The notes under the pieces were generated by a model that saw only the letters and a list, made by a program, of their open reading frames with translations, was not told the DNA's origin and made no database searches. Positions 1-8,702 of a stretch of DNA of 64,000 bases are shown piece after piece. Each line of letters starts with the position of its first letter. Within the stretch, counting starts at the first letter, position 1. The position numbers were made by a program, and so were the translations under genes. This DNA is from JAXLWB01 sp046328715 (GTDB lineage Bacteria; Chloroflexota; Anaerolineae; Caldilineales; Caldilineaceae), in the NCBI GenBank assembly GCA_046328715.1, contig JAXLWB010000014.1, forward strand, positions 1-64,000. Direction: 5' to 3'.

Positions 1-886
1 GTAAAATCGTTGTCTCTTCCTGAACACCCCCAGAGTCTGTAATAACCAGCGCTGCATGTGCCTGCAAGGCAACAAAGTCCAGGTATCCTAAGGGTGAAAG
101 CAATTGCAACCCTTGGGATTTTAGGGTATTTTCTCTATAGCCGAGACGCAATAGTCGATCCCGGGTACGCGGATGAACAGGAAAGAGCACTTGTCTTTGC
201 TGGCAAATCCGCAGTAGCCCTCCGATCAGTTCTTGCAGCGTCACCGGATCATCCACATTCGATGGACGGTGCAGTGTAACTAAGGTGTAGCGATTTAGAT
301 CCAGTTCTTGCTGCAACCTGTTCCAATAGACCTCAGCTTTCGGCAACAGGCGCAGTAGGGTATCGATCATCGTATTGCCTACGAAGCGCACTTTCTCGGC
401 TGAAATGCCCTCTTTCGCCAGATTCTCGTTGCCACTCGGCTCCGTCGTAAAGAGCAAATCAGAAAGATGGTCAGTCACAATGCGATTGATCTCTTCTGGC
501 ATTGTACGGTCAAAGGAGCGCAGACCAGCTTCCACATGCGCTACCTTGATCCCCAATTTGCTGGCAACCAAGGCGCAGGCTACCGTCGAGTTGACATCGC
601 CCGGGACAATGACCCAGTCTGGTTTGTAATCCAACAGCACAGGTTCAAACTTCTGCATGATCAGAGCCGTCTGTTGCGCATGGGAACCTGAACCAACCTC
701 CAGGTTGATATCTGGAATAGGCAGCTCCAACTCGTCGAAGAAGATTTGGGACATGCTTTTGTCATAATGTTGGCCAGTATGTACCAGAATCTGCTCGAAT
801 TTTTCAGGCTGGCGTCCCATTTCATGCATGATTGGGGCTACCTTCATGAAATTGGGACGGGCACCGACGACGTGCAGTATTTTCAT
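1..886 (-). CDS. wecB: UDP-N-acetylglucosamine 2-epimerase, non-hydrolysing (3' end cut by window edge)
   Basis: Interconverts UDP-GlcNAc and UDP-ManNAc in the cytoplasm, supplying ManNAc-type sugars for surface polysaccharide. The first 295 residues are visible, starting at an ATG at 886. They open with MKILHVVGARPNFMKVAP and contain HTGQHYD, the GDVNST and HVEAGLRS segments, PEEINR and the DSGGVQEE motif near the edge, all typical of the WecB/MnaA family of about 370-380 residues. About 80 residues lie outside the window. It is the last visible gene of a minus-strand operon, 11 bp after rfbA, which fits exopolysaccharide precursor synthesis. Family assignment is secure; the polymer is unknown. 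Confidence 0.95.
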   Translation of the reverse strand, partial: MKILHVVGARPNFMKVAPIMHEMGRQPEKFEQILVHTGQHYDKSMSQIFFDELELPIPDINLEVGSGSHAQQTALIMQKFEPVLLDYKPDWVIVPGDVNSTVACALVASKLGIKVAHVEAGLRSFDRTMPEEINRIVTDHLSDLLFTTEPSGNENLAKEGISAEKVRFVGNTMIDTLLRLLPKAEVYWNRLQQELDLNRYTLVTLHRPSNVDDPVTLQELIGGLLRICQQRQVLFPVHPRTRDRLLRLGYRENTLKSQGLQLLSPLGYLDFVALQAHAALVITDSGGVQEETTIL

Positions 887-897
887 TGATTGTAGTT

Positions 898-1764
898 TCA
901 CTTTACCAAACCCATCAAATATTGACCATAACCATTGCCCTTCATCGTTTGGCCAAGACGAAGCAATTGTTCACTGTCGATAAAGCCCATACGCCATGCG
1001 ATCTCTTCAGGGCAGGAGATCATCATTCCTTGCCGTTCCTGAATGGCTTGGACAAAAAGGCTGGACTGGAGCAGCGATTCATGAGTACCCGCATCGAGCC
1101 AGGCAGTGCCACGACCGAGTTCAGCGACCTGTAGCGCACCCTGACGTAGGTAGGTAAGATTCACATCGGTGATCTCTAACTCCCCACGAGGTGATGGCTT
1201 CAGATTACTGGCAATTTCTACTACTTGATTATCGTAAAAGTATAAACCCGGTACCGCATAGTTGGATTTGGCTTTTTTCGGCTTTTCTTCAATACTGATT
1301 GCCCGATGATACGCATCAAACTCAACCACTCCATAGCGTTCTGGATCTTTGACTGGATAGGCGAAAATTAACGCTCCATCCTGCAAAGTTGCCGCTTCGC
1401 GGAGTTGGCTCGGCAGTCCATGTCCGTAAAATATATTGTCGCCCAGTACTAAGCAAACAGGCGAATTGCCGATAAAGGCTTTATCCAGCAGAAATGCCTC
1501 GGCCAGACCTCGTGGCGCACTCTGTTGCACATAGGAGAATTGTAGACCCCAGTGGCTTCCATCTTTTAACAAACCCTGGAAGATCGGTGCAGTTTCCGGT
1601 GTTGTAATCACCAAAATTTCCCGAATCCCAGCCAGCATAAGCATTGAAAGAGGATAGTAGATCATGGGCTTGTCGTAGACAGGCAGTAGCTGTTTGCTAA
1701 CTGCCAAGGTCAATGGATAAAGCCGTGTCCCATGTCCGCCAGCTAGGATAATCCCTTTCATCAC
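898..1764 (-). CDS. rfbA: Glucose-1-phosphate thymidylyltransferase
   Basis: Makes dTDP-glucose from glucose-1-phosphate and dTTP, the first step toward dTDP-L-rhamnose and related deoxysugars. The 288-residue protein is normal length for RfbA/RmlA. It begins MKGIILAGGHGTRLYPLT, the nucleotide-binding signature, and contains VLGDNIFYGHGL, the EEKPKKAKSNYAVPGLYFYD segment and AWLDAGTHESLL. Its ATG overlaps the stop of the upstream Wzz-like gene by 4 bp (ATGA), so the two are translationally coupled, and wecB follows. No rmlB, rmlC or rmlD gene lies in the window, so the end product is not known. Confidence 0.95.
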   Translation of the reverse strand: MMKGIILAGGHGTRLYPLTLAVSKQLLPVYDKPMIYYPLSMLMLAGIREILVITTPETAPIFQGLLKDGSHWGLQFSYVQQSAPRGLAEAFLLDKAFIGNSPVCLVLGDNIFYGHGLPSQLREAATLQDGALIFAYPVKDPERYGVVEFDAYHRAISIEEKPKKAKSNYAVPGLYFYDNQVVEIASNLKPSPRGELEITDVNLTYLRQGALQVAELGRGTAWLDAGTHESLLQSSLFVQAIQERQGMMISCPEEIAWRMGFIDSEQLLRLGQTMKGNGYGQYLMGLVK

Positions 1765-3704
1765 CTCACTGCTCCTTGTAAAAATGGCTTCTGGCCCATA
1801 AAGCTGGCAATGAAGGCATAGAATATTGCTAGGAGTAGTCCCGCCATTCCTCCAGCAGCGACTGCCAAAATGAGGCTGGTTCCCTTGACTGGTGTAGTTG
1901 GTTCGACTGCGGGTGCTGCAAAGCGAACTTCGCTGCTGCCAGCTGCTTGCGCCACTGTCAATTCTGCTACTTTACTTTTGACTGTAGTCAAGGTGCTCCA
2001 CGCCAGATCGCGTTGTTGATTTAATTCACGTTGTTGTGCCTGTACCGTCTCATATTGGGAACGTAGTTGCCGGATCTCTTCTTCCAATTGATTAAGCACT
2101 TGAGTAGTGGCTGGATCAAAGGAACTATATTGGCGGGCGATCTGCTCAAGTTCATTTGTCTGTAAATCAGGCAAGAGATCCGCACTGTTCAATGTGCTAC
2201 TCAAGGTTGAGGCTGAACTAATTGATGTGTTGCCGTTGAGTAACGCTTCGTTTTGTTTGTCAATCGCTGTTACAAGTGTACTACTTATCGGTACGTTCTG
2301 CTCTAGGTACGTATAGCCTTCACCACTGAGCAATTTTTTACTTAGGGTTGCAGAATTGTCATTGATTTCAGTCAACTGCGCATCGATCGCATCCATCAAC
2401 GAATCGACTTCATTGAGTGCAACACTTTTACTCATGCTCTGTTCTGTATTGATTTGCAATTGCAAGGGGGTCCCTGCTATCTGAAGATTGATTGGCCGTT
2501 GGGGAGTAGTGCTTGCATCTTGCCCATCAGGTAACAGAATCGATTGTCTTTCAAAAAGTGAAGGTAGCTGTGATTCATTGGACGGAGGAGTAGAACGCTC
2601 TAAGACATCCGAAAAGGTTTGGATCTTCAAGAGTTGTAGGGCAGCAACTGTGCCTCCATCAACTGTTTCACTACTAGCCTCGATCTGCTTTTTTAAGACT
2701 TTGGCGCTGGTTAAGGTTTTTTGCAAACGAATCGCAGCATTGGTATAGGTGGAAAGCAATTGTTGATCGTGCAAAAACTGTTGACGAAAAACATCTAGCT
2801 GCGACTGATACTGTGCTGCGATGTAAGTGCGTAACAACTCTTGTTGTGATTCCTGCTTGGCCGTATAGGCCAGGATCTCACTGTTGCCTTGTATTTCTAG
2901 ATAATCCGAAACAATTTTGCTCTTGGTATCGGCTATCTTTTTCAGGATCGTCTCAATCGCCGACTGCTGCCCAGCCAACAAGCCTTTGATAGCCTGATCT
3001 CTTTGTTGGATCTGGCGTTCAAGTGTTGCGCTTTGATTTTGAGTAAGAAACGCTGTCAGCGCTTGCTGTGCTTTGTCATAAACCGACTGGGCATCGGTCA
3101 ATGCATTTTCAACGGAGGTGACAAGATCTGCAGGAGTCTGCCCATAGACTTGATTGGCCTGCTCGACAAAGACCTGTGCCCAGGTTGTGGCAAGTGTGGC
3201 TGCCTTTTGTGGTGTACTAGCGGTTACAGTGATCCGAATCAAGTCACTGTCTGTGGTGCGATTGTTTGCTGTAGTGCCTGAAGCAACGTTTACATTCTGA
3301 AGAAGTTTGTCGGCGGCTCGCTCATTTTCACTTAATAAATCGCCGACTTTTTCAATCACCTTCTGTGCAATCGCATTGCTGCTAGCAAAACTAATTAATG
3401 CGCTACGTCGCGGACTAGCGTTATTCGTGGTTGGCTGCTCATCAGCCTTGGTTATAAACTTTTCGTCAAAAGTGACGTCGCTTTGTACCCGCACAATCGC
3501 AACTTCGGAACTCGCCTCATATTTCGAGGGCAACAATCGGAGTGCCAACACTGCCAATCCGGCCAACAATGCTAAGGCAAAGGCCGTTACCACAATCTCA
3601 CGCCACCATTGTAACAACACCAGGATGTACTGGCGCAGATCAATTTCGTCATCAAGGTGGGTTGCTTGTTGGGGGTGTAAGGTAGAGTGTGTCGATTCAG
3701 TCAC
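1761..3704 (-). CDS. Wzz/chain-length-determinant-like polysaccharide co-polymerase
   Basis: A 647-residue membrane protein, probably controlling chain length or export of a surface polysaccharide. One membrane segment lies near residues 35-60 after a cytoplasmic N-terminus containing DEIDLRQYILVLLQWWREI, the usual start of the Wzz domain. A second lies at about 615-638. Between them is a very long Gln-rich extracytoplasmic region with strong coiled-coil character (residues about 190-340 and 520-590). No C-terminal tyrosine kinase domain is present, unlike Wzc or CapB fusions. The central region is longer and more divergent than classical Wzz. The start is a GTG at 3704 with a weak ribosome site. 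It is coupled to rfbA downstream, supporting a role in exopolysaccharide assembly. Confidence 0.8.
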   Translation of the reverse strand: MTESTHSTLHPQQATHLDDEIDLRQYILVLLQWWREIVVTAFALALLAGLAVLALRLLPSKYEASSEVAIVRVQSDVTFDEKFITKADEQPTTNNASPRRSALISFASSNAIAQKVIEKVGDLLSENERAADKLLQNVNVASGTTANNRTTDSDLIRITVTASTPQKAATLATTWAQVFVEQANQVYGQTPADLVTSVENALTDAQSVYDKAQQALTAFLTQNQSATLERQIQQRDQAIKGLLAGQQSAIETILKKIADTKSKIVSDYLEIQGNSEILAYTAKQESQQELLRTYIAAQYQSQLDVFRQQFLHDQQLLSTYTNAAIRLQKTLTSAKVLKKQIEASSETVDGGTVAALQLLKIQTFSDVLERSTPPSNESQLPSLFERQSILLPDGQDASTTPQRPINLQIAGTPLQLQINTEQSMSKSVALNEVDSLMDAIDAQLTEINDNSATLSKKLLSGEGYTYLEQNVPISSTLVTAIDKQNEALLNGNTSISSASTLSSTLNSADLLPDLQTNELEQIARQYSSFDPATTQVLNQLEEEIRQLRSQYETVQAQQRELNQQRDLAWSTLTTVKSKVAELTVAQAAGSSEVRFAAPAVEPTTPVKGTSLILAVAAGGMAGLLLAIFYAFIASFMGQKPFLQGAVR

Positions 3705-3813
3705 AAAAACGCTTCTCTCTATGCTCTCAGATTGAAACAGATTTGGGCATCTTGAGATGATTTACCAAATCGTGTTCCTTTCATCTATACGCTTTAAGCA
3801 AACGTTAGATACG

Positions 3814-4872
3814 CTAGTTATTTCTAAATTTTTCTAGATAAACGTTCCATTGGGCTTGAAATACTTGCGGCGCAATGGCGTAAAGCATCCTGAGTACATG
3901 CTGCCCCATAGCACGAATTTCCCACTGCGCAGCCTTGTCCACTGCCCGTAGCCAAAGAAAATGGCTCCAGGCGGCAAAGTTCATAGTCGTAACGATTCGT
4001 GTTTCCGCTGCATTGGGCAATAAAAAGCGAGCATCTTCTTTGCGAATGCCCAGATCTCGCAGTTGTGCATATTTTTCCTCTGCAAGTTGCCAAAAGTCAG
4101 ATAGCACTTGCATTGCCTCCGGATTACCCGCAATCACCGGCGGAACGATGGCTTGCCATTCACCTTTGTTAAGGTCAACATAGCGTTGGGACTCCTGGCT
4201 GAAGCTCGCTAATCGATGCCGCACCAGTTGATGCGTACAGGTACGGCTGATCCCTTCAAAAAGGAAGATCGCAGAGCCGTGGTGTAAAAGAAGCGCCGGG
4301 TTGTCCAATACTGGCTGTGTAAAACCAAGCAGTGAAACCCGCATCTGTCCATCTTCTACCGGCAATAGAGATTCGAGATCAGAAATTGTAGATAGCGGAT
4401 TGTTCGGAATCTCCAATCTCCAATCTGCAATCTCTTTAAATTCTGCAAAGATTGACGGAGTCACTGCTTTCAAAAACGACACAGCCTCTAAGGCGATTCC
4501 GTTGCGGAAGAGATCGAGCCAGACACGTGTATTACCACTGACAATCCAAGTCCCGTCGCCTAAATCACTGACTTCACAGTGACGATTGAGCATGCGCCAA
4601 CGCAGCGGCTCATCACTTCCAGAGACACGTACGGTAACAACAATATGTTCAATAATATCCTCGTGCCCCTCGCGGACACGCGCCACGATAAAGTCTGGTG
4701 CTGTGCCCATGCGATGTGTGCTGCGATAACAGACCCGGCCTGCAAACTCCACCACATTTTCGGCATAGGTCCCTTGCCCTTGCCAAATGGTGGCCAAATC
4801 CCCAATTCCAGCAGCACTCTCCCTTGTAAGTGCAGGATTGGCTTGTGTATAGGCCAGTAGCTCAATTTTCAT
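3814..4872 (-). CDS. thyX: FAD-dependent thymidylate synthase
   Basis: Makes dTMP from dUMP using methylenetetrahydrofolate, NADPH and FAD. The ThyX signature is RHRLASFSQESQRY (family RHRxxSxxxxSxRY) at about residues 205-218. I chose the ATG at 4872, preceded by GGAGG eight bases upstream; a longer TTG start at 4887 has no such site. At 352 residues it is longer than most ThyX proteins (about 210-260). Part of the extra length near residues 145-155 is encoded by a tandem GAGATTGGAGATT word array (4408-4435) like those in the intergenic repeats. It appears to be a single-gene transcript. Function is secure; the tolerance of the insertion is inferred. Confidence 0.93.
   Translation of the reverse strand: MKIELLAYTQANPALTRESAAGIGDLATIWQGQGTYAENVVEFAGRVCYRSTHRMGTAPDFIVARVREGHEDIIEHIVVTVRVSGSDEPLRWRMLNRHCEVSDLGDGTWIVSGNTRVWLDLFRNGIALEAVSFLKAVTPSIFAEFKEIADWRLEIPNNPLSTISDLESLLPVEDGQMRVSLLGFTQPVLDNPALLLHHGSAIFLFEGISRTCTHQLVRHRLASFSQESQRYVDLNKGEWQAIVPPVIAGNPEAMQVLSDFWQLAEEKYAQLRDLGIRKEDARFLLPNAAETRIVTTMNFAAWSHFLWLRAVDKAAQWEIRAMGQHVLRMLYAIAPQVFQAQWNVYLEKFRNN
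4408..4435. repeat. Word-repeat array inside thyX
   Basis: On the coding (minus) strand the words GATTGCA, GATTGGA and GATTGGA follow one another in frame and encode part of a stretch reading IADWRLEIPN. The same word is used in intergenic repeats at 7802-7859, 14046-14079 and 40983-41029. The sequence shows the array; that it was inserted into an older, shorter thyX is inference. Confidence 0.6.
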
Positions 4873-4930
4873 TCCTAGATCCTCCAACGCCCAACTATAG
4901 CATAGAAAAGGCTGAATTCCTCAAAATTTC

Positions 4931-5048
4931 AGAGTTGAAAAGTGGCAAAGTTGAAAAGTAATGCTCGCTTGTCGCTTTGTACTTTACCACCCTGTTACTT
5001 TGCTACTCTGCCACTCTGCCACTTTCCAACTCTTCAACTTTGCCCCTC
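4931..5048. repeat. Word-repeat palindrome (AGTTGAAAAGTGGCAAAG words)
   Basis: Intergenic repeat between thyX and the DUF1385 gene, which diverge. The left half repeats AGTTGAAAAGT and AGTGGCAAAG. The right half repeats the complementary words CTTTGCTACTCTGCCACT and CAACTCTTCAACTTTG. The same word class occurs at 6045-6113, so the DUF1385 gene is flanked by two related elements. Confidence 0.75.
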
Positions 5049-5077
5049 TTCCCCTTTTCCATGTACAATTCACGATT

Positions 5078-6043
5078 ATGGCAAAACAATATTACGGTGG
5101 GCAAGCGGTGATTGAAGGGGTGATGATGCGCGGAAAAAAGGCGATGGCTGTTGCCGTGCGCAATCCGCAGGGGGAGATTGTACTCCATGAAGAACCTTTA
5201 ACCGCTAAGATTTATACAAGTAACTGGGGTAAATGGCCCTTTGTACGTGGACTTTCATTGCTCTGGGATGCGCTGGGTTTGGGCATGCGCGCACTGATGT
5301 GGAGCGCTGAAGTCTCGACCCAGGAGGAAGGGCAGGAAAAGATCGAGTTCTCTGGCCCTGTGGCATGGACCACGATCGGTGGCAGTCTAATCTTTGCAGT
5401 AGCGCTTTTCTTTCTAGTACCGACCTTTGCCAGTCGTATGCTCGCCGCCTATGTGAATAATAATCGTCTGGTAGACGCCTTCTTTGAGGGAGCGATTCGG
5501 ATGATTCTCTTTATTCTATATTTGTGGGGAATTGGCCGTATTCCTGAGATTCAGCGTGTCTTTGGCTATCATGGTGCTGAACATAAGACGATCAACGCTT
5601 ATGAAGCAGGCGTTGATCTCACAGTTCCCAATGTGCGCAAATTTAGCGTACAACATACCCGCTGTGGTACAAGCTTTTTGCTCTATGTGCTTGTGATTAG
5701 CATTATTCTCTTTGCACCCTTGACCTTTTCTGGTCTACAACCTGCGTGGTTGGCCCTCCTATTGCGTTTTGTTACCCGTCTGCTACTGGTGCCGATTGTT
5801 GCAGGGATTGCCTATGAGATCATCCGCTTCAGTGCCGCCCATGATCAGAATCCCTTGATGCGCGCGTTCATTACGCCTGGGCTGTGGCTGCAAAAATTGA
5901 CCACACGTGGACCGGAAGACAGCATGCTCGAATGTGCTATCGCTGCGCTCAAACCTGTCCTGGCTGCTGATGGCATCGTGCTGACCGGGACAAGCCCGCG
6001 TACAACGGCTGCCAATCTCCCAAACGCTATACCTGCTGATTAA
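5078..6043 (+). CDS. DUF1385 family membrane protein
   Basis: A 321-residue protein of the DUF1385 (YqhQ-like) family; no biochemical role is established. It begins MAKQYYGGQAVIEGVMMRG, a strongly conserved family start, and contains the conserved HGAEHKTINAYEAG and HTRCGTSFLL segments. Predicted membrane segments lie near residues 105-130, 150-175, 210-235 and 245-270. I chose the ATG at 5078 because the family begins at this MAKQYYGG motif; the longer in-frame extension upstream is word-repeat sequence. Word repeats on both sides suggest a single-gene unit. Function remains unknown. Confidence 0.88.
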   Translation: MAKQYYGGQAVIEGVMMRGKKAMAVAVRNPQGEIVLHEEPLTAKIYTSNWGKWPFVRGLSLLWDALGLGMRALMWSAEVSTQEEGQEKIEFSGPVAWTTIGGSLIFAVALFFLVPTFASRMLAAYVNNNRLVDAFFEGAIRMILFILYLWGIGRIPEIQRVFGYHGAEHKTINAYEAGVDLTVPNVRKFSVQHTRCGTSFLLYVLVISIILFAPLTFSGLQPAWLALLLRFVTRLLLVPIVAGIAYEIIRFSAAHDQNPLMRAFITPGLWLQKLTTRGPEDSMLECAIAALKPVLAADGIVLTGTSPRTTAANLPNAIPAD

Positions 6044-6044
6044 G

Positions 6045-6113
6045 AAAGTGACAGAGCGGCAAAGTTGCAAAGTAGAATGTTCGACTCTGCCACCTTGCTA
6101 CTTTTTAACTCTT
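6045..6113. repeat. Word-repeat palindrome (GGCAAAGTTGCAAAGT words)
   Basis: Immediately after the DUF1385 stop. The left half is AGAGCGGCAAAGTTGCAAAGT and the right half the inverted words ACTCTGCCACCTTGCTACTTT. It is the same class as 4931-5048. It could end transcription, but no clear T-run follows the stem. Confidence 0.7.
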
Positions 6114-6323
6114 CCCATAGTTGTGAAAATTTGCGCAATCACTCTGCCGTTGCTATAATCGCCGCAACCAGAAAAGGCCGCGCCTATACGCTACAAATTT
6201 GTTTTCGGTGTACTTGCTGGAAAAGAAGCGGTGGCGCGAGCTTATTTCTTGTCCATAATCGATGGAGAATCAAGTCGTGTGATTGTACAAGAGCAAAGTC
6301 TGCGTCAGCAGGAGGGTAAGAAG

Positions 6324-6578
6324 TTGGAGCCGAAGCTAAACCTTCGCCGGCTCTTTCGTTGGCTCTTTCTTACCTTCATTCTGCCAATGTCTCTGGCCGT
6401 TGCCTTTGACTTTCTGCTTGGGTTGCGACCATTTATTACGATTTTGGCGATTGTTGTTGTCATTCCGTTAGCAACGTTTTTTGTAGTGCGGGTTGTGATC
6501 GATGAACTCAGTCAGGTTCTAAAAATGATTGCACCCGAAGAGTCAATTTCGCCGCCTCTTCAAGAGGTGGAAACATAA
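6324..6578 (+). CDS. Small two-TM protein at head of atp operon (AtpI/AtpZ-like candidate)
   Basis: An 84-residue protein with two hydrophobic segments (residues about 12-35 and 40-65) separated by a short turn, and a charged C-terminus. Position, size and topology match AtpI/AtpZ, small proteins that precede atpB and help c-ring assembly or ion uptake. No diagnostic motif is visible, so the name is by context. The start chosen is a TTG at 6324, preceded by GGAGGG seven bases upstream; a GTG at 6231 would give 115 residues but its extra region has no membrane character. It is about 160 bp upstream of atpB. Confidence 0.6.
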   Translation: MEPKLNLRRLFRWLFLTFILPMSLAVAFDFLLGLRPFITILAIVVVIPLATFFVVRVVIDELSQVLKMIAPEESISPPLQEVET

Positions 6579-6588
6579 CTAACCTAAG

Positions 6589-6711
6589 TCGTAACAATGA
6601 ACAAGTAAGTCGTAATTGAATCCATCTACGTATGGAACTTTGGAATTTACGACCCTAACGAGGGCATGCTTACAAATTACTTCTTCATTATTACTTCTTA
6701 CATTTAAACGA
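6589..6711. repeat. Degenerate word repeat before atpB
   Basis: AAGTCGTAA occurs twice (about 6590 and 6607), followed by the inverse TTTACGAC near 6648 and by ATTACTTCTTCATTATTACTTCTTAC near 6675-6702. It resembles a decayed palindrome of the family. It lies in the leader between the AtpI/AtpZ-like gene and atpB. Confidence 0.45.
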
Positions 6712-6739
6712 AACCCTTTCTACCAAAAAGAGGTCAGAC

Positions 6740-7795
6740 ATGCCGCAATTTTTAGAAAGCTGGAGCAACAAGATTCAGGAATGGGTCAAACAGTTCCAGG
6801 CATGGGTTCAAGCAAATCCAAAAAAGGCAAGCCTGTACGGTGGAATCGCGCTAGCCCTGATTTTGGGCTTTATCATTCATGCGCCAGTTCCTCACGTTGA
6901 GTTGGCAGGCGAACCGATTCTCGCCAGTGGACCGAGTTGGTTGACCAATTCCTTGTTGACAACGCTGATCGTAGATGTGATTCTGCTCGTGGCTGCTTTC
7001 ATGGCTACCTCCAGTATGAAGATTGTCCCCAGTGGATTGCAAAATGCACTTGAGGCATTGATTGAATACATCTATGGATTGGCAGAAAGCATTGCCGGCA
7101 AAAATGTGAAGCGCTTCTTCCCCATTTCGGCCACCATTTTTGTGCTGGTTCTGGTCAGCAACTACACCGGTTTGATCCCCTTTGTTGGTAGCTTAGGCTT
7201 TTGCCATCCTGCAGGGGAAGCTGGCGAACATGCGCTAGTGACAGACAATCAACTGGCAATGGCCGATGGTAACCTGATTCTTGTGGCACCCGCCGCCGAA
7301 GAACCGGCTGCCGCAGCCGAGGTCAGCCATGGCAACACCTGCGATGCAGGGATGAAGTTAGTTCCTCTCTTCCGCGCTCCCAGTGCCGATCTGAATATGA
7401 CATTGGCATTAGGTCTTACGACGATGGTGCTGGTGCAATACTTTGGCTATAGTGACTTGGGTGGAAGCTACTTCAAGAAATTCTGGAACACCAGTGGACA
7501 GGGCATGATGAAGGGGATCAACATCTTCGTCGGCATTCTGGAAGCGATTTCTGAAGTGGCTCGTATCATTAGCTTTACCTTCCGTCTTTTTGGCAATATC
7601 TTCGCTGGTGAAGTAGTGCTAGCGACCATGGCATTCCTCTGTGCCTATCTGATTCCGCTGCCCTTCTACTTCCTTGAAGTGTTGGTCGGTGCAGTGCAGG
7701 CACTCGTCTTTATGATGTTGTCGTTGGTCTTCTTCTCGATGGCGGTTGTCAGTCATGGCGAGCACCACGAGGAAGGGCACGCTGAACATCACTAA
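6740..7795 (+). CDS. atpB: F0F1 ATP synthase subunit a
   Basis: Membrane subunit forming the proton half-channels against the c-ring. The conserved C-terminal region contains ARIISFTFRLFGNIFAGE, in which the Arg of FRLFGN is the essential stator arginine. SNYTGLIPF is visible in the middle. At 351 residues it is longer than typical subunit a (about 240-270). The extra length is an N-terminal leader of about 70 residues and an Ala/Glu-rich loop at about residues 155-210. It ends in a His-rich tail, HGEHHEEGHAEHH. ATG at 6740. Second gene of the atp operon. Confidence 0.96.
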   Translation: MPQFLESWSNKIQEWVKQFQAWVQANPKKASLYGGIALALILGFIIHAPVPHVELAGEPILASGPSWLTNSLLTTLIVDVILLVAAFMATSSMKIVPSGLQNALEALIEYIYGLAESIAGKNVKRFFPISATIFVLVLVSNYTGLIPFVGSLGFCHPAGEAGEHALVTDNQLAMADGNLILVAPAAEEPAAAAEVSHGNTCDAGMKLVPLFRAPSADLNMTLALGLTTMVLVQYFGYSDLGGSYFKKFWNTSGQGMMKGINIFVGILEAISEVARIISFTFRLFGNIFAGEVVLATMAFLCAYLIPLPFYFLEVLVGAVQALVFMMLSLVFFSMAVVSHGEHHEEGHAEHH

Positions 7796-7801
7796 CATTG
7801 G

Positions 7802-7859
7802 TAATCTCCAATCCCTGGTCTCATAAATTTTGAGAGCGGAGATTAGAGATTGTTTTTTT
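7802..7859. repeat. Word-repeat hairpin with T-run between atpB and atpE
   Basis: Left words AATCTCCAATC, right words GGAGATTAGAGATTG, followed directly by a run of seven T (7853-7859). On the + strand this has the form of an intrinsic terminator or attenuator inside the operon, before the c-subunit gene. It belongs to the GATTGGAGATT word class. Confidence 0.7.
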
Positions 7860-7909
7860 GTTTCATCAAATTCAATACGAAAGATTTTCGATTCAAAAGG
7901 AGTCTCAAA

Positions 7910-8137
7910 ATGGATGTCGCAGCCGCAAAAGAACTTGGTGCAGCATTGGCGATGGGTTTGGGTGCTATTGGACCTGGCATCGGCATTGGCTTGATCGGCT
8001 CAAAGGCCATGGAAGCCATGGGTCGCAACCCCGAAGTAACCGGTACAATCCAGACCAACATGATTCTTGGCATCGCTTTCGCTGAATCAATCGCCATTTT
8101 CAGCTTGGTTATCGCACTACTGGTCAAATTTGTCTAG
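7910..8137 (+). CDS. atpE: F0F1 ATP synthase subunit c
   Basis: Proteolipid of the rotor ring, 75 residues in two transmembrane helices joined by a polar loop with the conserved RNPE motif. The ion-binding glutamate lies in helix 2 within GIAFAESIAIF. Helix 1 reads GPGIGIG where sodium-type rings have a Gln (GPGVGQG in Ilyobacter), so the binding site looks proton-type; that is inference from motif comparison. The start is an ATG at 7910 with AAGGAG upstream; a longer in-frame start in the leader is less likely. It lies between two intergenic repeats or gaps of about 60-110 bp, which may allow separate control of its high expression. Confidence 0.97.
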   Translation: MDVAAAKELGAALAMGLGAIGPGIGIGLIGSKAMEAMGRNPEVTGTIQTNMILGIAFAESIAIFSLVIALLVKFV

Positions 8138-8198
8138 TCAATGTGTGCGACTGTTCACCTGTCCGCTTGACGCGGAGTAACAAAAAAGGAGACACACC

Positions 8199-8702
8199 TT
8201 GGACAAATTAGGAATTAGCCCGCTGCTGCTTTTAGCTCAGATTGTGAACTTTGCCATTCTGGTCTATTTGCTGCGTATGTTTCTCTACACCCCCATTCTC
8301 AACATGCTCGAGCAACGCAAAGAGAAGATTGCTCAAAGCATGAAGGATGCCGAACGGGTCAACGCTGCTGCGCGCGAAGCCGAAGGCGAAAAGGGCAAAG
8401 TGCTCGAAGCTGCCCGACGCGAAGCACAGGAGATCCGTGCCGCGGCCACGCGTGACACAGAGAAGATCGCCCAAGAGATTCGTTCACGTGCGGAACAAGA
8501 AGCAACCGATATTCGCATGAAAGCGCAAGCCGATGCAAAGGCCCAGGCCGATCAACTGCTGGCCGACGCTAACCGGCAGATCGCCGACCTGGCGATCGCC
8601 GCCACCGAGAAATTGCTCGGTCGCGAATTGGCCAAGAAAGAAGATCAACAGCGCTTTGTTGCCGAGTTCCTGGCTCAACCGCGCGGGGGAGCTTCAAAAT
8701 GA
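8199..8702 (+). CDS. atpF: F0F1 ATP synthase subunit b
   Basis: Peripheral stalk subunit of 167 residues. One N-terminal membrane helix (residues about 8-28, LLLLAQIVNFAILVYLLRMF) is followed by a long charged Ala/Glu/Arg-rich coiled coil that dimerises and reaches the delta subunit. The family motif after the helix, LYTPILNMLEQRKEKIAQSM, is present. It starts at a TTG (8199) with AAAGGAG upstream. Its end overlaps atpH by 4 bp (ATGA), indicating translational coupling. Only one b gene is present. Confidence 0.95.
   Translation: MDKLGISPLLLLAQIVNFAILVYLLRMFLYTPILNMLEQRKEKIAQSMKDAERVNAAAREAEGEKGKVLEAARREAQEIRAAATRDTEKIAQEIRSRAEQEATDIRMKAQADAKAQADQLLADANRQIADLAIAATEKLLGRELAKKEDQQRFVAEFLAQPRGGASK

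Noticed and set aside
4961..5077. N-terminal extension of the DUF1385 protein
   Set aside because: The region is word-repeat DNA; the family starts at MAKQYYGG, and the ATG at 5078 is preferred.
7910..8137. Sodium-type ATP synthase c-ring
   Set aside because: The helix 1 Gln of sodium-binding rings is replaced by Ile (GPGIGIG).
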